The position numbers and the translations under genes were made by a program. Shown here piece after piece: positions 46,218 to 57,147 of a stretch of 64,000 bases of DNA. The number at the start of each line of letters is the position of its first letter. The first letter of the stretch is position 1. The DNA lies in contig NC_081411.1 of the NCBI RefSeq assembly GCF_030272615.1, forward strand, positions 836,988,136 to 837,052,135. Direction: 5' to 3'. Source of the stretch: Cryptomeria japonica (Eukaryota; Streptophyta; Pinopsida; Cupressales; Cupressaceae). The notes under the pieces are model-generated. The model worked only from the letters and a program-made list of their open reading frames with translations, ran no database searches and had not been told where the DNA came from.

Positions 46218-46922
46218 CTTTGTAGAAAATCTAACCTCAACCTATACATTTGTATCCAGAGGTCTGTTATCCTTAATATTAGTATCATGTACAACATTAA
46301 CTTGTTCACTCTCTATATTAACCGATATCTCAATATTTGTCTATACATTTGTATCAACCGAGGGCTAGATTTCCACTATCTTAATGTTTTTCAAAGCTAA
46401 GGGTGAAGTACCCATAATCCCCTTTCCTTTTCCTTGAACCGAGGTGTCTACAGTGTCTGTTTTGGTTTCCGATGAGGTAAAGAATCCTCTATTCTCTTCA
46501 AGGAACTTAACCCATTCTATTTGAGTTTCTTTTATTGTTTCATTTACCCTTCATAGCATCAAACTAGTTATTCTATGTTTGCTATTAAAAACTTTTCTAT
46601 CTGCCACCTTAATTGTCTTTTCCATTTCATCTCGAGCAATAGTAACACAAATAGATAATAGCTCTTGAATTTTAATATGTTTATCTTCTTGCATAGCTGA
46701 TAGTCTTCTAGCATCTAACATATTATACAAATCAGCTGGTATTTGATATTTTCTTTCTATTAAGGCTTTCTTATAAATATCCAAGTATAATAAGACTGCT
46801 TCCTCTACCTCTCTTTATTCATCATCCTCTAAGTGTTCATAATAAAATTGAACATTCTTCAACATGCCATCCTCAGTGATTTCATCTACTAATTTTGCAC
46901 AACTTTTAGGTGGTGTTATCAA
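46218..46922 (-). pseudogene. Element 5 ORF, upstream part, unknown function
   Basis: A coding-like minus-strand stretch. 46551-46784 reads DIYKKALIERKYQIPADLYN, ARRLSAMQEDKHIKIQELLS and HRITSLML; codons before and after continue (VNETIKETQIEWVKFLEENR downstream) with stops. It joins the 38759-39370 piece once element 6 is removed. It faintly resembles ORF2 of element 6 around QRALKLMNGLYIDVENETKG. The 5' remainder is cut off at about 46922. Confidence 0.5.
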
Positions 46923-47239
46923 TGTTTAAAAAATGGGTATTCTTTTCCCATAATTGGCTAAGTTTATGAAAATTTTGAGTCTAGTATGGCCTTGTTACTT
47001 ATAATTGCTTTGGGTCCAATTAAGGGTTTAGGGTTTAAGTCTTAAATCGCTCCTGTGTTTGAGAAAAACCCTTATAATTATATTTTCGTGTTACTTTATT
47101 CACTTAAAGGAGGGTCCGTTGGTTGTGAAAAGTGTCCCCTCCCCCTTCTTTAATTTTTCTAGGCGGGTTTATCAGTGCATTATCCTTCTATGTCTTTCCT
47201 AAAGTTTTAATTTCTTAATCGGGCTCCTAAATGGTGAGC

Positions 47240-48610
47240 AGGTTCCTTTTGATCTAATGGCGCACATGGTTTTGTTAAGCTAATATGCCCATGAGTTACC
47301 GATCATGAAGTAGCAAAAGGCATAGGTGGGCCCAACCAAATGGATTAACCGTCGGGTAAAAGAGTTGCATCATGATTGTGATCCAACGGCTCGCGTTGAT
47401 TCGCTAGCCCGAGATGCACATGGTTTATGTTCTGTGAAGTAGCAAAAACACATGGCGGGTCCCAGAGATAAGAAGTCTTCCTTGGTTAAAGAGTGATCGG
47501 GTTGGAAAAGGATCAACGGCTCTCATTGATTTGCAGTCGAGAGATGCGCACATTCTACCTTTTGTGAAGTAGCGAAAAGGTGGTGGGTCCCGCTAGAGGT
47601 GGTGGTAAAGATGGTAGATCTAGCTGGCGATGATAGAGCAGTGATGGGGCACTTAGTTGGTGGTCCACAATGGGCCCGGGCAAGGTTGCCATAGAAAGAG
47701 TAAACAACGAGCAAGTTCGTGAGATCTGACAGCTCATGTGGATTCGCGAGGGTAAGATGCTAGGAAGTTAGTCATCACAAAGTCACGAAAAGGCCGATGG
47801 GGCCCAAAGGACAGGCAGGGCACAGAGTTAAAAGTCGATCAGGACTGTTTTGATCCAACGATCCTCATGGTTTCATGGCTGCAAGCCAAACGAAGATTAA
47901 TATTCACAAAATGGTGAAAGACAGGTGGAAATCACACGAAGGCATGACATGGCATGACAGCTACTGCATTTCATAGATATTGATAGTGATGTGTTGAATG
48001 CCACATGGCTCTGAAGGGTAGTTGAGGGCCCACCTAGGTGTAACCAACAGTTATGTGGGGATAGTAAAGAGAACACGTGGTAGATTCAGGGTGGAACCCA
48101 GAGGAGTTTCTAGAGCTAATGGCTGACTGCCATGTGGCATTTGTTAACTAGCGAATAAATAGAGTAAGTGATTTCCAAATAAAGGGCCCACTTAAAAGGT
48201 TTGAAGCTTGTTAAAAAGTATTCATCTCATGGTCAATCCAATGGTTCTCATTGTTTCATGGCCGAAAGATGTCTGCGGCTTAACATCTACGAAATGGCGA
48301 AAACCATTAGCTGTCAAGATGAGGCGCAATTAGTTAGTGATATTGATAGTCCTGGTTAGAGTTAAAAGCCATGTGATTAGAGCTTGATCTAACGACTAGC
48401 GTGGCTTCATGAAGGAAAAGTAAACAAGTGTTAAAGCCCATGAAATATCAAAAAGAAGGTAGGGCCCGACATTAACAAAGAGAGATCAGACAGAGGTAAA
48501 AGTGGTGTAAGTTCTTGTGATCCAACTGCCAACATTGTTTCGCGAAAGAAAGCTACAAATGTTTTATGCACTACAAAATAGCGAAAGAGAAAAACAAAGG
48601 AACGACTCAA
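47240..48610. repeat. Diverged tandem repeat array, ~130-150 bp units
   Basis: About eight degenerate units, each with GATCCAACGG-like, then TCATTGATTCGC-like, AAGATG, and GAAGTAGCGAAAA-like blocks, several followed by GGTGGGTCCC. Approximate unit starts: 47251, 47380, 47508, 47726, 47850, 48235, 48388, 48520. GC content is higher than in the neighbours. Reading frames here (for example minus 47523-47737) are not supported as genes. Confidence 0.7.
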
Positions 48611-48926
48611 AGAAGCTATGACCCATTGGAGCCAGTTTTGAATTCAATTTGGTGAATTCAATTCTGAAAAGAAAGATGAAGCATGCAGAGTTAATTTCTA
48701 AAAATTCAATGCCAACTTGTCCTTTTCAGTCTACATCAACTTGATTGTTAGTATTGTTTCATCAAAGTTTGTTGCAGAGCAAATTGGTGTGGAGCGATTC
48801 TCTTCAGGCGAATAATCAAGTTTTTTGTGCTTTTCTTGATAATTCTAGTCTGTTCCAAATATTGTTGTTTGAATTGTTTCATTAGAGGTCTGTGCTAGTT
48901 TCTAGTGGTATATTATCTTGTTCAGA

Positions 48927-51542
48927 ATGGCACCAAGAAGAGAGTTGATGGGAAAAGTCAACTATCAGGATAGGAACATCTATGATGATTTTTTAGAGCA
49001 ATTAACCATGTCTACCAATATCGAGGCTAAGGCCAAAGAGCTAGTACCAAAGAACCCTCATCTGAAAATTGGGGATGGCCTATATGATAAAGGCAATTGG
49101 TTAAGGGACCCTAAGATAGGAATATTAGGTTTAGGATTGTTCAAAGTTAGTTTTGGGTAGAGACACTCCCTAGCTCCTTTAAATAGCATATGGGAACTGG
49201 ATGTAGGAAAACTTGTGGTCCTTGGTGTATTCATGGATGTAGATCTGTTGACCCTAATTACACAGAATTATGACCTTGTGGCAAGATGCATCAAGAATAT
49301 AAAGGGATCAATCCTGATTGAAATAAATGAAGATGAATTCACGAAAGTATTTTAACTCAGTGAGGCCTCCAATTTGTTAGAGCCTATTGACTTTGAGTCA
49401 TTAGCCTAGGTTTACAATGCATAGAGGGATCATCTTAGGAGTGGTCCATTGAAAGAATTCTTTGTTAAGATAGGGGGGTTAAGAGTTGTAGGCCCCAGCA
49501 CAATGGAACCATTCTCCCTCAATTTATTCACTCTGAGAGCTAAGGGTATGTATTGGGCATTATGTCAGATCTTTGGAGAGGATGCTGAAAAGAATATGCT
49601 GACCCACTACATGTTAATGATTGCACAAATTCTAAACCCCTCCCTAGCAATAACATTTGATTATGCCTCATACCTTGCTGATGCAATTCATAAAGGGCTA
49701 GTAGGGATAAAAAATAGTAAGGTGGATAGGTCGTTTGGATGGTACTCCATGTTAATGCACATGTTCTTGTTCAAAGGTGCTAATTACTTTGCAAAGGAAA
49801 TAAACTTGACCAAGATAAAGGATAAGGAAGAGGTGCATGTTTAACTTTGGAGCATTGTCTTATCCTGGGATAGAGAAGATGCTAGTTTTTTGAAGTTTGA
49901 TAGATGCTTTGCATCTAAAATTAGAATTCTTTTATGTAGAGAAAACCCTAGAATTCCTAAGGCTCTTTTGGAATTCCTCAGACCTAAGGAGTTTGTAGAG
50001 GATATTAAGATTGTTCACAATTGGGGAGACATGTATTTGTACCCTCTGCCTACTATTTTTAGACTGTATAGATTTAGAGGTACCCCCTATTTACTACCCT
50101 ATCAGGTCCCATTAAAGATAGGGATTGCAGAAGTATTGAGCCACATTGGAGATGAGGAAGTGGTGGCTAAACAATTATTACAATTAGGGAGTCTCGGTGA
50201 GATTGCCTATGCCTATGAAGAGACCCAAGAGGAAATGCCTAAAGAGCCACCTAGTGCTGAAATGAATTTGACTAAAGGTGAGCTAAAAGGCCAAGAATTG
50301 GACCTTACTGTTAAGCAAGCCAGTGAAGAATTCTTGGCTGATAGTAACTTTGTCACAATAGGAGCTTTCATGCAATTTGTATGGAAGCAAAACATGGAGA
50401 AATTCAAGGTCAGATGTGAATAGAGGAAGAGTGAACAGCCTCTCAGAGATACAACTCAGGTGGAGGAAGAGATAAAGCGAGAAATGATGGAAGACTTTAA
50501 AACTATCACCCTTGAGAAAGGAAGAGAAATGGTAGCAAAAGCTGGTGTGTTAATTCTCCCTGAATGGGATATAGTTGATGCTCTAGTGCTTGATGTAGTA
50601 AGGAAGGAAACAAAGCCTATTGAAGGAGTGACATTCAACAAGGATGATGTTGCTCTTGTCATGTGGTCATTAAAGAAGGATGAGAACAAAAGGAGGAAAA
50701 ATGCATCATATTCTAGCCTCTTAGGGGGCATGATTGTTAAGAGAGTCCAAGATACAAGGGTAGTGGAAGCTGCAAGCATAGTTTTGGAAACTACAAAGTT
50801 CAATGTGGTAGTAGCAGAGAAAGAGGCACAAGAAAGAGCTAATCTCCAATTGAAGTTGGAGACTATCTTAAAGGCCTACAATGAGGCTAAAGAAGGAATA
50901 GCCAATAGGGATAGCATCATTACTAGACTCTAGAGTTAGTTGGCAGGTCAGTACCATCCAGGTGAATCCTCTACACTCATGATAGCCTCCTGTCCAACAA
51001 GACCCCCTCCTACTAGTCCCATTGTAGAATACCCCCCTTCTCCTATGCCTTCTGGTTCCTAATCACCTGAAAGTGTCCAACATGAGTTGGAAAGATTGAA
51101 ACAAGCTCAAGCCTTGTATGCAAATAAAATATGAGGAGAAGGTGAAAGCTACAATATTGAAGTTTGTTGACTCAATCAAAACCTCCATTGTATACTTAAA
51201 TATGAAAAAGATTCTGGAGGTTATGATCAAATTCAGAGAAGATGAAGCCACTTTGGAACCAATCCTAAATAAGTGGATGCCTAGAGGTGAGGAGTTGGAA
51301 TTCATGTGTTCATCTCATCCAGATGTAGACGAGAATGATAGTCTAAGGTCTACCAGTGATATTATAAAAGAGATGAATATTCTCTCAGAGGAAAGGGCAG
51401 GTGTGAAAATAAAAGCCCAGCTTTATAGAAAAGAATATTCGGATCATAAATTTGAATTGTTTCCAGGAGGTTTTATTGGTCCAATTCAGTTTAAAGAAGA
51501 GAAGACCTGGTTGAAAGAGGTGGATCACAATTTGTCCCTAAG
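48927..51542 (+). pseudogene. Element 7 large ORF of unrecognised family
   Basis: ATG at 48927 (MAPRRELMGKVNYQDRNIYD). One frame runs to about 51115 with only stop codons as breaks (49158, 49353, two near 49410-49425, 49842, 50421, 50931, 50937, 51060), then a one-base shift, then frame +1 to element 8. Helical N-terminal segments include MYWALCQIFGEDAEKNMLTH, ASYLADAIHKGLVGIK and FGWYSMLMHMFLFKGANYF. The middle has FRLYRFRGTPYLLPYQVPLK. The C-terminal half is coiled coil (VAEKEAQERANLQLKLETIL) and ends near FPGGFIGPIQFKEEKTWLKE. No catalytic motif recognised; at least 870 codons. Confidence 0.6.
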
Positions 51543-51890
51543 TGTCATGCCCAAAATTTAGGGCAAAAACGGAACAAATTTTTTTTTAAAAAGACATACT
51601 AATTTATTAACAAGTTCACTCACACAAGAAGCGTTATAGAAATTTCCATAATTAAATCCGATCTAGTTCTGAGATGAACCAAGCATCGATAGATTGTTAA
51701 ATATTATTTGTGGAAAACTAACTGTTTTAAATTTATCTCCACGAGATACCTAGTCTTTGGGTTTATTAAATCAATCAAGCTAAAGGAATTAGGAGGGGAA
51801 TAATTAATTTAATATCCAAAATGACTATATAGTCTAATCAACCATTTTTTAAATTTCTCTTTATTACTTACTCCAAATTTTAACCAGAAT

Positions 51891-51930
<40 letters not shown>

Positions 51931-52609
51931 CATATATATATATATATAATTAAATACTTACTCCAAAATGACCAGAATTATATTTTTATATATATATATA
52001 TATATCCATATATATATATATAGATACATATATATATTTACATATATTTTATATATTTTAATTCTTTTTCAAAAGCACAATAACTTTCTAAAAATTAATC
52101 AATATTTCTCCAACCCTATTTAGGGTTCTATATTTTATTTTTTTTTATATATAATATCAATTCTAAATTATCATAATATTTTTTAAATTCATTTGCCCTA
52201 GCCCTACCCGGGCTAGGGTTTAACCCTTTTTATTAATTCCAGTGAATTTATTTTTCCATAGGGCCGAACAAGCGGCGGCGGCCATGTTTTTGTGCAGGTT
52301 ACGAAGATGGAGGTGGGGAGGGCCGTGGCGCCACTGTGTGGGCGTACAGTGGGCGCCGCAGCACCACTATGTGTCCACATAGTGGGTGCCGCTAGTGGCT
52401 CCCCCACTGTGTGGCCACACAGTGGTGGCCGCCGCCGTCCACTGTGTGTCCACACAATGGGAGCCGAAGCGGCTCCACTGTGTGTGCACATAGTGGGCGC
52501 CGCGCGGCCCTCACTGTGCGTACACACAATGGGGTCCGCGTGGAACCAAAAAAACATTTCCCCTATTTTTTATTTATTTATTTTTTTTTTTTAAATATAT
52601 TATATATAA

Positions 52610-52661
<52 letters not shown>

Positions 52662-55340
52662 ATATATATATTTATATAAATTTATATTCATAGTTAAAAA
52701 GGTGATAATATTCCAATATATATATATATATATTTTTAAAATAGATTTACATGCAACAATTTTAAACTAATATAACAAAGGAAAAGCATTAAGTTAATTC
52801 AGAAACATATATATATATATATAAATTTATATATATATATGTATATATATATATATGATATGTGTTTTTTAATCAACACTAACTAAAAATACAATTTAGA
52901 AATATATTTTTAAGAAATACAATATACTTCTCTAGAATAAAAAGAGTCATTGATTTTTCCTCTAATAAAATATTTACATAAAACATCTTTTTTCTTTAAA
53001 ATACTTAAGATCTTTCAGCATAAATAAACTCCTATTTTGCCACAAGTAAAAATATAGATAAAATTTAAATGAAATCTATTCTCCCTTTTTTTTTCATAAT
53101 ACAAAGAAGCTTTTGCTTGCAACTCAAAATAACTTTTCTTTTACTAAAAACCAGAAGTAGAAATAAAACAAGCTTTTCTTTTTTTTTAACAACTCTAAGA
53201 TATTCTACCAATTTACAGGATGTTTCTTTGTATAGCCACAACAATAAAACTTCAAGTCTATTTTCAAGAATTACAACTTGCTTCTCTTTTCTATGAATGA
53301 GGCATACTTCTATAACAAATTTAAACAAATATCTGCAACTGAATTTAAGTATCTTCAATAATAATCTTCTGTGTCTTTTTCATGGTTCCTATTCTCTTTC
53401 TCTTGACTTTCCTGCATAATAGAAAAACACAAATATGACCACGGAGTGCTCACCTCCCAGCCTAGGCTAATTGGTAGCCACCCCCGAGCTCGGAGAACCA
53501 ATTCCTAGACGGGTAACAAACAGGCAAACACATAGAAAGCAAATGCATACAGATTTTCCAGACACATTCCCAACTTGGCTTTCACAGCACCACACTTTGG
53601 TGATGAACTTTTTCAAAGGGTTGTAGTGGACCAATACCCTGAGGAGAACTGCAAGTATGAAAAAACTAGAAGCCACCTCATGGCACAATAAAAATATCAA
53701 GAATCTCAACCCCTTATTCCTTATGCCCCCCAAAGGCATTCTAGCCTTATATCCCTCCTTATGACCCCCATTGCACAAACAGGCCATGCAGCAAGGGTCA
53801 CAAAAAGATCTGTTGTGATCGCTCTCAAAAGAGAGTCTCTCACTCGAGGGTTGTCACTGCTACCACCCTCAAGATCCTCTTCTCTCCCAAGAGTAAGAGG
53901 TCTTGAGAAAACTCCCAAAACACATACAAATCATAATGCAAGAATACCAAAAAGATTTTCTAACAAAAACATACAAGAATATAGATTTCTTACACCAACA
54001 TACATCCAAACATAAGCAAGAAGAAAACATTAAAATGAATAACTGAAACCAACCTTAATCTGCCTAAAGGTATTATGATATTCGATGAAGAGCTGCCCAA
54101 TCCACAAATCTTTTTCCTTCTACCCTTAATCAATTTTTCTATTACATAACATTATTTTCCTTTCAAATTTTTCTCTTGTCTCCAAAAATGGAGAGTGGGT
54201 GATTACCCTCCAATTCTCAAAAATCTTGCTTAAGAAGCTCACTCTCAGAGTTCTCACAAGTTTCTAAAAAACCAAAAAGGAAAGAAAGCAAAAATGCAAA
54301 AAGACTCTCATTCCAAAAGGAAAAATCTTGATTAGATTAACTTCCAATTTTCAATTTTCGCTCAACTCAAAAAAACCAAATTTTAAAGCGTTAAAAAGAT
54401 CATTATAAAGTAGAAACTTGCCTAAAATTACCCCTAACCCCTAGGTATACCTTATGGGCTTTAGGAAACCCTATTAAACTACCCCTAGGTGTTCGTTTAA
54501 CCCATTTTAAACCCCTCTGAAGTTTATTTTCGGGTCAAACATAAGTTGACCACCCCAAATATTATATTCCCAAAGTATTTATGACAACACATTATTTTAT
54601 TTAAGAAAAACTATAATTAAACACTTTCCCACCAAGAGACAAAATAAAACATTTAAATTTAAATCCACACGTGTCAAGTGACACAAATAAAACACTTTTA
54701 CAAAAATGAAACATGAAATTGTCTCTTGTGGTTTTTACACAATAAATTTAAATAACACTTAACACTCATGCAACATATACTGTTACGAATAAAATACAAC
54801 ACAAACAGGGTGTTGTCTCTCCAAATAGACAAACCCTGGCTTACGAACATACATAAGTCTAGGTTTGATTCTCCATAATTTTCCATGGTCACATGGTAAA
54901 TTTTCCTGCGCATCTCAATTTACACATTAGTACTTCCAAATATCCATATATAATATAATTCAATAATATAACAATGCACATCATAACTTGCATACAATTT
55001 TTTTTATCTGCACAGATCAAATACAACTTTTACCAAGCAACTTCACATAAGCAATTTCATTCCAATTCACATAAACTAACCATACATCATAGTTCTATAT
55101 TCAAGGTAAAGTCCTGTAAATTCAATAACGACATCTATCATTGTAATATCATTCTATCTAACAATCATGAAGTGTTCTATCTCATAAAGCATATAAGTAA
55201 ATCACCAAATCATAGCAATGTTATTCAAATCCTGAAATCATATAAGTTCTAAGTCTCAAAATGCATCAAAATAAAGTATCCATAATAGTCTAAATATAAA
55301 ATCCACTGAATGTCAGACTGAGTTGAGGTGAGGCCTCACA
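51543..55340 (-). repeat. Element 8 3' LTR (3798 bp)
   Basis: From plus-strand 51543 to 55340. Contents: AT microsatellites at 51895-52050 and 52590-52860, a palindrome array at 52331-52532, and otherwise non-coding A/T-rich sequence. Open stretches such as 53065-53358, 53467-53787 and 53761-54015 recur in the other LTR but show no coding signs. Confidence 0.95.
52331..52532. repeat. Array of six 22-bp palindromes, left LTR of element 8
   Basis: Units at 52331, 52364, 52404, 52439, 52475 and 52511, each 22 bp: arm CCACTGTGTG, two central bases, arm CACACAGTGG, with few mismatches. The unit at 52404 is a perfect palindrome. Spacing is 33-40 bp. GC-rich spacers contain GCCGC/GCGCC. It sits between AT-rich sequence and an AT microsatellite. 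Confidence 0.9.
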
Positions 55341-55350
55341 TCCTCCCCCT
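55341..55350 (-). promoter_or_regulatory. Element 8 polypurine tract
   Basis: The minus strand reads AGGGGGAGGA between the pol stop codon (55351-55353) and the LTR start TGTGAGGCC. The stop and PPT are directly adjacent. Confidence 0.9.
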
Positions 55351-56124
55351 CTAGGCATGAACTTCCTCCTGGAGTATATCAAAGAGGTGGGGGTACTCTG
55401 ATCTCATACGTGTTGCGTCCTCCCATGAAGCTGTAACCTCATCATAACAATCCCATTGGACCCTAACCTGGTCCAGCTCTCGACCTCGAAGGGCCAATGT
55501 CCGTCTTGCCAAAATGCGAATGGGCTCCAAGGCTAGCTGCCCATCCGACTCCACCCTCAAGGCATCCCAATCTAAAATGTGAGACTCATCATAGATATAT
55601 TTTCTCAAAACTGAAACACGAAACATATCATGGATGCGTGACAGGCTAGGTGGCAAAGCTAAATGGTAGGCAACTGGGCCTATCCTCTCCAGAATCTCAA
55701 AAGGTCCTACAAAGCGAGGTGTGAGCTTAGAACCCTTTTCATAACGGATTGGACTCTTATGCGGTCGCACTCTCAAGAAAACTCTGTCTCCAACCAGATA
55801 GCTACAATCTATCCTCTTAGCATCGGCATATTTCTTCTATCTATCCTGAGCCTCTCTAAGACGCTGCCTAATCAAATCCACCTGCTGTTCCATATCCCGA
55901 ACTAACTTAGGACCAATAGCAACTCTATCCTCTATGCGATCCAAACTCAAGGGCGTCCTGCAAGGCCTGCCATATAGTGCCTGATAGGGTGGCATCCCCA
56001 AAGAAGTGTGATGCCCATTGTTATAGGCAAACACCACTAAGGGAAGATACTCCTCCCACCGGGTCTGATGATCCATGATGTACATACGAAGCATATCCTC
56101 TAACACCTGATTGACCCTCTCTGT
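55351..56124 (-). pseudogene. Element 8 integrase C-terminus and chromodomain-like segment
   Basis: After the stop at 56125: TERVNQ-like start, MLRMYIMDHQTRWEEYLPLV, AYNNGHHTSLGMPPYQALYG, a stop at 55837, then VRPHKSPIRYEKGSKLTPRF (GPFEILERIGPVAYHLALP), and finally ELDQVRVQWDCYDEVTASWE with MRSEYPHLF. The last part has the V-W...A-W-E pattern of the chromodomain-like tails that target chromovirus integration to heterochromatin; the exact subclass is not assigned. Confidence 0.85.
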
Positions 56125-57147
56125 CTAACCATCTGTCTCCGGGTGATAGGCTGTACTAAAATTGAGCTTAGTGCCCATAGCTGCCTGTAATGACTTCCAA
56201 AAGGAAGAAGTGAAAAGAGAATCCCTGTCAGCTATAATCTTGCGGGGTATGCCATGAAACCTAACAATGTCTCGCAAGAACACCTGTGCTACTGCTGGAG
56301 CTGTGAATGTAGTACGAACTGGTGAAAAGTGAGCTACTTTGGACAACTTGTCAACTGTCACCAAGATAGCATCATGGCGATGAGAAGACATAGGGAGACC
56401 AATGATGAAATCCATGGATATAGTATCCCACTTCCACTCTGGTATAGCATGAGACTGAAGCAACCCACCTGGATGGCGGTGCTCCGCCTTTACCCTCTGA
56501 CACTCAAGACATCGAGCTACTATCTCAGCAATGAGCTGCTGCATTCCCGGCCAATGATACAACTGTCTCAAGTCAGCATGCAACTTCTTAACCCCGGGAT
56601 GCGCTGCATATGGAGCTCTATGAGCCTCCATGACAATGAAATCTCGCAACCCTCCGGAGGAAGGTACATAAATGCGCCCTCTGTGGCATAACAGTCCATC
56701 GGACTCCAAAGAATAATCCACATATTTCCCTTCTAGAGTAACCTGAGAACGTAATACCTGACAAACCTCTGCATACCATCCATCCTCTGACAAGTGCCGA
56801 AGTATATGGTCTCTCAAGTCTGTGCCCATGGATATGGTGTAAACCTCATGACGTCTCCTACTCAAGGCATCTACAACTATATTTTCCTTTCCTTTGATGT
56901 AGTGAATGTCAAAATCATATTCGCACAAGAACTCCATCCATCTCCTCTGACGTGCATTAAGGTTCGGCTCAGTAAAGATGTACTGAAGACTCTGATGGTC
57001 TGAATGCAACTCAAAGTGATGACCTAAAAGGAAGTGTCTCCACCTCACAAGTGCATGCACTACTGCTGCGAGCTCAAGGTCATGAGTGGGATAATTAAGT
57101 TCATGAGTCTTAAGTTTCCTAGACTCGAAAGCTATGGCCCTACCATC
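56125..57147 (-). pseudogene. Element 8 RNase H and integrase core
   Basis: RNase H continues after the stop at 57148 (AIAFESRKLKTHELNYPTHD, VVHALVRWRHFLLGHHFELH with SDHQSLQYIF, FDIHYIKGKENIVVDALSRR). The integrase zinc-binding region reads HPGVKKLHADLRQLYHWPGM and CLECQRVKAEHR. The catalytic core reads WDTISMDFIIGLP (first Asp), HDAILVTVDKLSKVAHF, KIIADRDSLFTSSFWKSL (second Asp), and ends LNFSTAYHPETDG just before the stop at 56125. Catalytic residues of both domains appear present. Confidence 0.9.

Larger units (their letters stand above)
29209..46922 (-). mobile_element. Element 5: copia-like element carrying nested elements 4 and 6
   Basis: A 3' LTR (29209-29506 plus 37557-38171, 913 bp after removing element 4) starts TGTTGGAAACC and ends CCAACA. 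It is followed by a PPT and minus-strand coding pieces at 38759-39370 and 46218-46922 that become neighbours once element 6 is removed. No pol domain is seen in what remains. The 5' part, including PBS and 5' LTR, is missing beyond 46922, where element 7 sequence begins. Confidence 0.72.
46923..51542 (+). mobile_element. Element 7: probable retroelement with large unknown ORF, interrupted
   Basis: From about 46923 (TGTTTAAAAAATGG, a possible but unproven LTR start) the sequence changes from element 5 coding to a non-coding leader with degenerate tandem repeats, then a long ORF from 48927 cut by element 8 at 51543. There is no PBS I can defend and no pol motif. Retroelement identity is inferred from the general plan (long leader, MAP... 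start, helical ORF, coiled-coil tail) shared with element 4. It could instead be a decayed host or transposase-derived gene. Confidence 0.45.

Noticed and set aside
47523-47737. Minus-strand frames in the tandem repeat array
   Set aside because: Short, in two overlapping frames, no conserved domain, and in repeat DNA.
52331-52532. CRISPR-like regular spacing of repeats (also 61101-61302)
   Set aside because: Repeats are 22-bp palindromes with 11-18-bp related GC spacers inside plant retrotransposon LTRs, with no cas genes and eukaryotic context. Not a CRISPR array.
52292-52770. Overlapping open frames through the palindrome array on both strands (also 60983-61491)
   Set aside because: Their openness in several frames comes from the repeat itself; they extend into AT microsatellite and lie in an LTR.
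53065-54015. Open frames of 75-106 codons repeated at 61903-62853
   Set aside because: They recur only because both LTRs are copies of each other. They are on both strands, low-complexity, and without start context or known domains.
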